A program made the position numbers and the translations under genes. Positions 36,325 to 41,797 of a DNA stretch of 41,797 nucleotides are shown here, in pieces (within the stretch, counting starts at the first letter, position 1; every line of letters starts with the position of its first letter). The notes below the pieces were generated by a model that was not told the origin of the DNA, did not search any database, and worked only from the letters and a program-made list of their open reading frames with translations. This stretch comes from Magnetospirillum sp. WYHS-4 (lineage in GTDB: Bacteria; Pseudomonadota; Alphaproteobacteria; Rhodospirillales; GLO-3), in NCBI GenBank assembly GCA_039908345.1, contig JAMOBD010000020.1, positions 1-41,797 of the forward strand. Direction: 5' to 3'.

Positions 36325-37128
36325 ATGAACACCGCTTCCATCCTGCTGGGCATTTCCCTCGTCCTGGCCGTCGGCGCCGCGCAAGCCCAACCGCCCGGAG
36401 AAAGCCATCTCGACAGGGTTGCGAGGACAAAGGAAGTCCGAGTCTGCATTTGGCCCGACTACTATTCCATCTCCTACCGCAATACGCGAACCGGCAGCCT
36501 GGAAGGCATCGACATCGATCTGGCGAGAGAGTTCGCCAAGGACCTGGGCGTCGCGGTCCGTTTCGTCGACAGTTCCTTCAAGGCCCTGGTCGAGGACCTG
36601 ACCACCGACAAGTGCGACGTCAGCATGCATGCGGTGGGCATCACCCCCCTGCGCCAGGAGAAACTGGACTTCACCCGTCCTCATCTCCAGAGCGGCATCC
36701 TGGGCGTCACCACCAAGGCCCACAAGACCTTGAAGTCCTGGGCCGACGTGGATCAGGAAGGAATGGTGGTGGTGGTGGCCACCGGAACCTTCATGGAACC
36801 GGTGATGAAGGACACCCTGAAGAAGGCCAAGCTGGTGAGCCTGGATACGCCGGAAGCCCGCGAACAGGAAGTCATGAGCGGCCGGGCCGACATCTTCATG
36901 ACCGACTATCCCTTCAGCCGCAAGATGTTGGCCCGCCACGACTGGGCCCGCCTGGTGGAACCGCAGCAGCCGCTCGCCCCCACGTCCTATGCCTATGCGG
37001 TGAACAAGGGCGATGCCAAATGGCTGGAAGCGGTGGATGCCTTCGTCGCCCGCGCCAAGAAGGACGGCAGGTTGGCCAAGGCTGCCGGGGCCAACGGCCT
37101 GGGGGCCATCGTCCATCTGGGGGATTAG
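36325..37128 (+). CDS. periplasmic amino-acid-type substrate-binding protein
   Basis: A 267-residue SBP_bac_3 family protein with a signal peptide (MNTASILLGISLVLAVGAAQ, cleavage near AQA at 22). The core contains RVCIWPDYYSISYRN, GIDIDLAREFAKDLG, DVSMHAVGITPLRQEKLDFT and ADIFMTDYPFSRKML. No ABC permease or ATPase gene is next to it. It is divergent from the Cache kinase with only 50 bp between the starts, so it may present a ligand to that kinase rather than serve transport. Ribosome site CGGGAGA precedes ATG 36325; a TATAGT -10-like element lies at 36285-36290. Confidence 0.9.
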   Translation: MNTASILLGISLVLAVGAAQAQPPGESHLDRVARTKEVRVCIWPDYYSISYRNTRTGSLEGIDIDLAREFAKDLGVAVRFVDSSFKALVEDLTTDKCDVSMHAVGITPLRQEKLDFTRPHLQSGILGVTTKAHKTLKSWADVDQEGMVVVVATGTFMEPVMKDTLKKAKLVSLDTPEAREQEVMSGRADIFMTDYPFSRKMLARHDWARLVEPQQPLAPTSYAYAVNKGDAKWLEAVDAFVARAKKDGRLAKAAGANGLGAIVHLGD

Positions 37129-37346
37129 GCGGCGTCCGAAACCGGCAGGAAGAATTCGTTATCGGTCAACACCGTCAGGGCGATGGTGATGCTGGCACCA
37201 CCGCCGGTTTCTCGCACCAAGCGCACGTGCGGCCTTCCCGGCACCGGCTCGAACAGCCGGTCGACAACCCAAACGAGGCCCGCGCCGCCCTTCGCCTTGA
37301 CGAATCGCTGTCCGACCTCGACGGCCGCGGCCTTGCGCGAGAACAT
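37125..37346 (-). CDS. small hypothetical protein (73 aa)
   Basis: A 73-residue, probably soluble beta-rich protein with GGAGLVWVVDRLFEPVPGRP and ASITIALTVLTDNEFFLP. The pattern fits a small SH3-like barrel, but I cannot name a family. The ATG has GGGAGA about 9 nt upstream. Its 3' end overlaps the SBP stop by 4 bp (convergent). The 147-bp upstream spacer to the lyase gene shows nothing clear. Confidence 0.65.
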   Translation of the reverse strand: MFSRKAAAVEVGQRFVKAKGGAGLVWVVDRLFEPVPGRPHVRLVRETGGGASITIALTVLTDNEFFLPVSDAA

Positions 37347-37493
37347 TAGCGTCTCCCAATGGAAAAGGGGCTATAAGGATTAGTACCGACGGGATGCGGA
37401 AGTCCATAGGTAAAATGGCCGGAACCGGCGCCACCACCGTCCGGTGTCGGCATAGGCCGGGACAATGACCGCACCGGCCCCCTTGGCGGTCGA

Positions 37494-38360
37494 TCACGGC
37501 CCGGAATACTTCTCCTCAAGACGGCGCCAAGCCGGGGTTTCGACCACGGCCTCGAAGCTGGCAAAGTCCAACAGGCCTTCCAGCCCCCCGCTGGTTCCAT
37601 GAACCGCCAGATGGCGATAGCAGCGTTCGAGGGCGGCGGCCGCGGAAAAGAGGCCGGACAAGGGGAAGACACCCAGGCGGAAGCCGAGACCTTCCAGTTC
37701 CGCCGCCGGAAGCGTCGGCGTCCGCCCGCCTTCCACCATGTTGGCCAGTAACGGAATGCCCTTGAGGCTTTCGGCCACGCGCACCAGTTCGTCGCGGGAT
37801 TGAGGGGCCTCGACGAAAATCACGTCGGCCCCGGCTTCCGCATAGAGCCGCCCGCGGGCGATGGCGTCGTCCAGACCATGCACGGCCCGGGAATCGGTGC
37901 GGGCTACGATCACCAGGCCGCTGTCGCCTCGCGCCTCGACGGCCGCCCGGATCTTGGCGGCATGGTCGCCCGCCGGAATCACGCGCTTGCCCGCGAAGTG
38001 GCCGCACTTCTTGGGCCATTCCTGATCCTCCAGGATGAACCCTGCGACGCCCTTGCCGACCGCTTCGCGGACGGTGCGGATCACATTGAGCGGATTGCCG
38101 TAGCCGGTGTCCAGGTCGGCGATCAGCGGGACATCGACCGCCGCCGCCATGGCGCCCGCCGCCTCCAGCATTTCGGTGGCCGACAGCAGCCCGAAATCGG
38201 GCGCCGCCAGACGCGTGGCCGCGATGCCGTAGCCGCTGCCGAAGACCATGGAGAAACCCGCCTGTTGGGCCAGACGGGCACTCAGGGCGTCGAAGACGCC
38301 GGGTCCGAAGACGATGGGTCCGGCGGCGATCATTTCACGCAGGCGCTGGGCTTTCGACAT
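37494..38360 (-). CDS. isocitrate lyase / PEP mutase family carboxyvinyl-carboxyphosphonate-type lyase
   Basis: A 288-residue TIM-barrel enzyme of the ICL/PEPM superfamily. The metal-binding DLDTGYGN is at 82-89 and the lyase signature KKCGH at 117-121 with the following FAGK. The Cys indicates a C-C lyase rather than a phosphonomutase. Candidates are methylisocitrate lyase, 2,3-dimethylmalate lyase or oxaloacetate decarboxylase; sequence alone does not choose, and no prpC/prpD genes are nearby. Divergent from ygfZ with 52 bp between starts. Confidence 0.87.
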   Translation of the reverse strand: MSKAQRLREMIAAGPIVFGPGVFDALSARLAQQAGFSMVFGSGYGIAATRLAAPDFGLLSATEMLEAAGAMAAAVDVPLIADLDTGYGNPLNVIRTVREAVGKGVAGFILEDQEWPKKCGHFAGKRVIPAGDHAAKIRAAVEARGDSGLVIVARTDSRAVHGLDDAIARGRLYAEAGADVIFVEAPQSRDELVRVAESLKGIPLLANMVEGGRTPTLPAAELEGLGFRLGVFPLSGLFSAAAALERCYRHLAVHGTSGGLEGLLDFASFEAVVETPAWRRLEEKYSGP

Positions 38361-38412
38361 TGAATCCTCCGGTCAGGCGACTAAGTTTACCGCAGGCCAG
38401 AGGAGGAAAGCC

Positions 38413-39303
38413 ATGACCGCCATGTCGTACACCGTCCTGGAAGAACGCGGAGTGATCGACGTGACGGGCGAGGACCGCGTCGCGTTCCTGCAGGGACTGG
38501 TCAGCAACGACGTGGCTCGCGCCGGTCCCGGCCGTGCCCTCTGGTCGGCTTTCCTGACACCTCAAGGGAAGTATCTCTACGACTTCTTCCTGGCCGAGCG
38601 CGAGGGCGCCTTCCTGCTGGACTGCGAGGGTGGCGAGCGCCTGGCCGGCTTCCTCAAGCGGCTTTCCATGTACAAGTTGCGCTCCAAGGTCGAGCTCGCC
38701 GACCGGTCGGCTGGAACCGCGGTGCTGGCGCTCTGGGGCGATGAGGCGCCCGCAGTCCTGGGCCTGCCCGCCGAACGAGGGATCGCGGCCCCTTGCGCCG
38801 GCGGAGTCGTCTTCGTCGACCCACGCCTGCCGGAGGCGGGCCTCCGCCTCCTGGCTCCGCGCCCTGCCGCCATCGAATTCGCGGAAAGCGCGGGATTCTC
38901 CGCCGCCTCGTTCGCCGACTGGGATGCCCATCGCCTCGCCCTCGGCCTACCCGACGGCAGCCGCGATCTTCCGGTCGAGCGGGCCCTTCTGCTGGAGAAC
39001 GGGTTCGACGAACTGGACGGGGTGTCCTTCTCCAAGGGCTGTTACATGGGGCAGGAACTCACGGCCCGAACCAAGCATCGCGGCCTGATCCGCAAGCGCC
39101 TGATGCCCGTCGCCATCGATGGCCCCACGCCAGCCCCGGGAACGCCGATCCTTCGGGACGGCGAAGATGCGGGGGAAATGCGGACGGCGAGATACAACTT
39201 CGGCTTGGCCTTGATTCGCCTGGAAGGCATGGAAGGAACCAACGCGATGACCTGTGGCGGGGCTCGCTTGACGCCCCGCCGGCCCGGCTGGATGAAGGTT
39301 TGA
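38413..39303 (+). CDS. ygfZ: YgfZ/GcvT-like iron-sulfur cluster repair folate-binding protein
   Basis: A 296-residue folate-dependent protein related to GcvT that helps maintain certain [4Fe-4S] enzymes. The diagnostic K-G-C-Y-x-G-Q-E motif is at 208-215 (FSKGCYMGQELTAR). The N-terminus (VIDVTGEDRVAFLQGLVSND) and TPQGKYLYDFFLAE are typical. AGGAGG (38401-38406) precedes ATG 38413 by 6 nt. It abuts the convergent receiver gene with no spacer. Confidence 0.93.
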   Translation: MTAMSYTVLEERGVIDVTGEDRVAFLQGLVSNDVARAGPGRALWSAFLTPQGKYLYDFFLAEREGAFLLDCEGGERLAGFLKRLSMYKLRSKVELADRSAGTAVLALWGDEAPAVLGLPAERGIAAPCAGGVVFVDPRLPEAGLRLLAPRPAAIEFAESAGFSAASFADWDAHRLALGLPDGSRDLPVERALLLENGFDELDGVSFSKGCYMGQELTARTKHRGLIRKRLMPVAIDGPTPAPGTPILRDGEDAGEMRTARYNFGLALIRLEGMEGTNAMTCGGARLTPRRPGWMKV

Positions 39304-39867
39304 TCAGCGATCGTTCGCCAGGCGGCCCAGCAGGATGTCCAGCGCAGTGCCGGTCACCGGCTTTTCCAGGATGGCGTCCACGCCCAACTCGCGGCAACGG
39401 CGCACCATGTAGTCCGAGGGCTGCGGCGCCATAACCGCGATGCGCAGGTCCGCCAAGTCGTCGTCCCGGCGCAGGCGGGCGATGACTTCCCAACCGTCAA
39501 GGCCGGGCAGGACCGGGTCGATCAGCAAGACGTCCGGATGGTGGCGGAAGCCGTTCATGCCACCGTTGCCGAAATGGGCCAGGGCTCCCTCGCCGCTATC
39601 CGCCCAGGCCAAGTCGACCGCCAACGGCAATTCGTCGAGGATCGCCTGGATCAGCCGCCGCTCGCCCGGCGATTCATCCGCCAGCAACACCCGGATGGGA
39701 CGCATCCCGGCGACAGGCTGGCGCGACCCGTCGCGCCGCAAGTCGTGAGCCAGCGTCAACACTCCGCCTTCCCCGGTACAGGCGTACCCCGCGTCGCGTT
39801 CGGCGACCAGGAAGCGGGCGCCACGTTCTCGCTCCAGGGGACTGAACAGGGATCGTACCGTCGTCAT
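39304..39867 (-). CDS. stand-alone receiver-domain protein (copy A)
   Basis: A 187-residue protein. A 55-residue N-terminal extension of unknown role precedes a receiver domain with D64 (VLLADES), phospho-acceptor D117 (DVLLIDPVLPGLDGW) and K169 (ILEKPVTG). The usual Ser/Thr position reads AVMAP. No output domain. Start ATG 39867 is supported by GGAG 8 nt upstream; 39906 is an alternative start. It is closely related to the gene at 40109-40540: both have DPxLPGLDGWEVxARLRR and RRCxxLGVDA. A consensus promoter lies at 39951-39979. Confidence 0.87.
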   Translation of the reverse strand: MTTVRSLFSPLERERGARFLVAERDAGYACTGEGGVLTLAHDLRRDGSRQPVAGMRPIRVLLADESPGERRLIQAILDELPLAVDLAWADSGEGALAHFGNGGMNGFRHHPDVLLIDPVLPGLDGWEVIARLRRDDDLADLRIAVMAPQPSDYMVRRCRELGVDAILEKPVTGTALDILLGRLANDR

Positions 39868-39950
39868 CGCACCACTCCGCCGGCGGACCAGTCCGGCTTC
39901 GTCCAAATCGCAAGGGCCGTAGCCTTGGACTTCATTTGCTTACTGTTCAT

Positions 39951-39979
39951 ATTGTAAACAAATGTAATCGATTGTGCAA
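39951..39979 (-). promoter_or_regulatory. sigma70-type promoter of receiver gene copy A
   Basis: On the minus strand TTGCAC (39979-39974), a 17-bp spacer, TACAAT (39956-39951). Good matches with ideal spacing. The -35 overlaps one arm of the TGCAAAT/ATTTGCA inverted repeat, which could be an operator. Confidence 0.55.
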
Positions 39980-40024
39980 ATGTTTTATTTGCAAACACTT
40001 TGCAGTGTAATTGCTATTTCTTTG

Positions 40025-40053
40025 CGGGGAAAATACCTAAAATTTTAGGCAAT
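40025..40053. promoter_or_regulatory. palindrome and shared box upstream of receiver copy A
   Basis: CGGGGAAAATA (40025-40035) directly followed by the 14-bp palindrome CCTAAAATTTTAGG (40036-40049), which runs into GGCAAT (40048-40053). The same two boxes occur at 40659-40677 but without the palindrome between them. Likely a regulatory site; factor unknown. Confidence 0.4.
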
Positions 40054-40108
40054 CTCCGCCGATCCCGGCTTTGCGCCTTCGACACAACGGCCTGTCTTAA
40101 AGGGGCTA

Positions 40109-40540
40109 TCAGGCGGCGCGCAGCAGACGACGGAAAGCGGACGCCGTCACCGGCCGCTCGACCAGGGCATCCACGCCCAACTTCGCGCACCGCCGCCGCA
40201 CCCAGCGTTGCGGCCCCGGGCAAAGCATGATCACCTTGAGGCCATTCGGATAGCCTTCACGACGGAGGCGAGCCAACACTTCCCAACCGTCCAGGCCGGG
40301 AAGAATCGGATCGATGACCAGGACATCCGGAAACTCTACCGTCTCGAAGGGCCTTCCGTTCTGTAGGAAGGCGAAGACCTGTTCGCCGTTGTCCACCCAA
40401 TGCATCTCCACCGACAAAGACAGTCCTTGCAGGGCAGAGGCAAGCGGGCTGTAGTCGCTCCAACAGCCGTCGGCCACCAGAACCCGCAGGCGGCGGCGCG
40501 AGGACGGGGCGGCGGCGACTTCCGGATTTCCATGCATCAT
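40109..40540 (-). CDS. stand-alone receiver-domain protein (copy B, degenerate)
   Basis: A 143-residue protein consisting of one receiver domain with a short N-terminus. D24 (VLVADGCW) and phospho-acceptor D77 (DVLVIDPILPGLDGW) are present. The conserved Lys is Arg (R129, LVERPVT), the second acidic residue is Gly, and the Ser/Thr position reads MLCPG. It may therefore act as a pseudo-receiver or signal without normal phosphorylation. Start ATG 40540 follows AAGGGGAAG; a second ATG follows at once. Paralogous to the gene at 39304-39867. Confidence 0.85.
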   Translation of the reverse strand: MMHGNPEVAAAPSSRRRLRVLVADGCWSDYSPLASALQGLSLSVEMHWVDNGEQVFAFLQNGRPFETVEFPDVLVIDPILPGLDGWEVLARLRREGYPNGLKVIMLCPGPQRWVRRRCAKLGVDALVERPVTASAFRRLLRAA

Positions 40541-40741
40541 GTGACTTCCCCTTGAAAATTCCACGCAACAAATAACTTCTATGTATGATTTCATCGATTG
40601 GCGGATCAGTCAAAATATTTGAATTGGTATATTATCATCTATACTTGGATTGATTATCCGGGGAAAATATCGGCAATTTGCGGAGATTCCGTTTCCAGCC
40701 CCCCATACCGCCGCCGGTAAATTCACGCTAGAATGACAGCC
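40541..40741. other. AT-rich divergent spacer between receiver copy B and the radical SAM gene
   Basis: About 200 bp, AT-rich over 40546-40680. It contains CGGGGAAAATA (40659-40669) and GGCAAT (40672-40677), also found upstream of copy A, and several TATA-like stretches (for example around 40628-40645). No promoter with good spacing could be fixed for either gene. Confidence 0.45.
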
Positions 40742-41797
40742 ATGCGCTTCCTGATCGCCATTCCCCGCTTCGTTCCGTCCGGTACCGCCTACGATTTCCC
40801 GCTCGGGATTGCCTACGTCTCGGCCGCCCTGAAGGCCGCCGGTCACGAGATCCATTGCCTGAACCTCAACCACGAAGCCGGCAAGCCGGACGATATCGTG
40901 GCCCGGCATGTCCGGACCATCGACCCGGACGTCTTCGCGACGGGAGGGCTGTCGCCCCACTTCGGTGCCGTCGAATCCATGTTTGCGGGGGCCCGGCGGG
41001 CCAAGAAGGACATCCTCAACCTGGTAGGCGGCGGCGTATTTTCCGGCGATCCCGAGGCCGTGGCACCGCTGCTCGACATGGACATCGGCGCCATCGGCGA
41101 GGCCGACGAGACGGTCGTCGAGATGGCGGCGGCCCTGGAGGCGGGGAAAGGCCTTGAAGAGGTCGCGGGGCTGGGGCTGCGCCAACCGGACGGCAGCCTG
41201 CGGAGAACCCCCGAACGCGGCCCTCTGCGCGACATCGACGCCCTGCCCTGGCCCGACTACGAGGGTTTCGGCGCCGACCGCCTGCTGTCCCTGCAAAGCC
41301 CGGCCGACAATGCGCTGTTCCAGTTCGCCGACCCGCCGCGCGCCTTGCCCATGGTGGTCAGCCGGTCCTGCCCCTATGCCTGCACCTTCTGCTTCCACCC
41401 CATCGGACGCGTCTATCGGGAACGGTCCCTCGACGGGTTCTTCGCCGAGTTGAAAGCCCTGGTGGACCGCTTCGGCATCAACCTGCTGATGGTCAACGAC
41501 GAACTGTTCGCGGTCAAGAAGCGCCGGCTGATGGAGTTCTGCGAACGCATCCGCGAGTTCGGCATCCGCTGGACCGCCCAGATGCATGCCAGCATCGTCG
41601 ATGCCGAGGTCGTGGACACCCTCCGGGACTCCGGCTGCGTCATCGCCAGCTACGGCCTGGAAAGCATGAGCGACCGGGTACTGACCAGCATGCAGAAGAA
41701 GATCGACCGCGACCGGCTGGAAAAGGCCTTGCGCCTGACCTACGACGGGAGGATCGGCATCCAGGGCAACTTCATCTTCGGGGACTCCGCGGAAACC
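40742..41797 (+). CDS. B12-binding domain radical SAM protein (partial, 3' end beyond window)
   Basis: 352 codons open to the right edge with no stop. Residues about 1-135 are a cobalamin-binding-type Rossmann domain (PLGIAYVSAALKAAGHEIH, LVGGGVFSGDPEA, GAIGEADETVVEM). From about 203 a radical SAM TIM barrel begins with the [4Fe-4S] motif C210-x3-C214-x2-C217 (RSCPYACTFCF). The classical DxHxxG of base-off B12 proteins is absent, as usual in this subgroup. Such enzymes methylate or rearrange unactivated carbons; substrate unknown. An in-frame ATG at 40733 is an alternative start; neither start has a clear ribosome site. Confidence 0.88.
   Translation, partial: MRFLIAIPRFVPSGTAYDFPLGIAYVSAALKAAGHEIHCLNLNHEAGKPDDIVARHVRTIDPDVFATGGLSPHFGAVESMFAGARRAKKDILNLVGGGVFSGDPEAVAPLLDMDIGAIGEADETVVEMAAALEAGKGLEEVAGLGLRQPDGSLRRTPERGPLRDIDALPWPDYEGFGADRLLSLQSPADNALFQFADPPRALPMVVSRSCPYACTFCFHPIGRVYRERSLDGFFAELKALVDRFGINLLMVNDELFAVKKRRLMEFCERIREFGIRWTAQMHASIVDAEVVDTLRDSGCVIASYGLESMSDRVLTSMQKKIDRDRLEKALRLTYDGRIGIQGNFIFGDSAET

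Larger units (their letters stand above)
39907..40108. other. AT-rich spacer between the two receiver genes
   Basis: About 200 bp, much more AT-rich than the rest. It contains a sigma70-like promoter (39951-39979, minus), a stem TGCAAAT/ATTTGCA (39975-39981 and 39987-39993) with a GTTTT loop overlapping the -35, and a perfect 14-bp palindrome CCTAAAATTTTAGG (40036-40049). It also holds the box CGGGGAAAATA (40025-40035), which recurs at 40659-40669. No gene seen. Confidence 0.6.

Noticed and set aside
40036-40049. Palindrome CCTAAAATTTTAGG as a terminator for receiver copy B
   Set aside because: No loop, AT-only core and no following U-tract in the correct place; an operator is more likely.

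Overview
The window is GC-rich chromosomal DNA with the gene content and gene order of an alphaproteobacterium, most likely Rhodospirillales (Magnetospirillum-like). The basis is three familiar alphaproteobacterial neighbourhoods: DUF2066 / CDP-alcohol transferase / PerM / hdaA divergent from purMN; argD-argF-hslO; and ybjN-proC. The window is also rich in chemotaxis, hemerythrin and receiver-domain proteins. The genus is an inference, since no rRNA or other phylogenetic marker is present. I see no tRNA, rRNA, CRISPR array or insertion sequence.

Layout. 1-900: two STAS-domain anti-anti-sigma-like genes. 930-6600: rnd (RNase D), a divergent receiver protein, ppx/gppA, sixA, a bacteriohemerythrin and two small unknown genes. 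6617-10099 (minus): a tightly overlapping operon DUF2066 - CDP-alcohol phosphatidyltransferase - PerM/AI-2E transporter - hdaA, divergent from purM-purN. purM appears to start with ATT. purN and ndk converge on a shared hairpin. 12758-15624: a secreted protein, a methyl-accepting chemotaxis protein with a degenerate C-terminal PilZ-like domain, and a small membrane protein, behind a clear sigma70-type promoter. 15607-17309 (minus): a membrane-anchored alpha/beta hydrolase and a lipoprotein. 17310-18214: an island with three stem-loops and a frameshifted peptidoglycan-binding/M23 peptidase gene, probably phage-derived debris. 18191-18709 (minus): a six-cysteine secreted protein.

18816-22703 (minus) is the most intriguing functional unit: a four-gene, nearly gapless cassette of circularly permuted ATP-grasp, alpha-E protein, transglutaminase-like protease and Anbu proteasome-like peptidase. 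This gene association is known from comparative genomics and is predicted to make and process a peptide or peptide tag, but substrate and product are unknown. It is followed upstream on the same strand by argD-argF-hslO. 26102-29550 (plus) holds ybjN, proC, a VTT/TVP38 membrane protein and a mercuric-reductase-like flavoprotein that lacks the usual C-terminal His. A DNA photolyase with a shortened N-terminal domain (minus), a cyclic-nucleotide-gated-type K+ channel and an EEP-family phosphodiesterase follow.

33196-41797 is signalling-rich: a hemerythrin-receiver fusion, a Cache/PAS histidine kinase whose PAS looks LOV-derived but has lost the photoreactive Cys, a divergent periplasmic amino-acid-binding protein, a small unknown gene, a PEP mutase/isocitrate lyase family enzyme, and ygfZ. 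Two paralogous stand-alone receiver proteins share an upstream sequence box. The window ends inside a B12-binding radical SAM enzyme that runs off the right edge.
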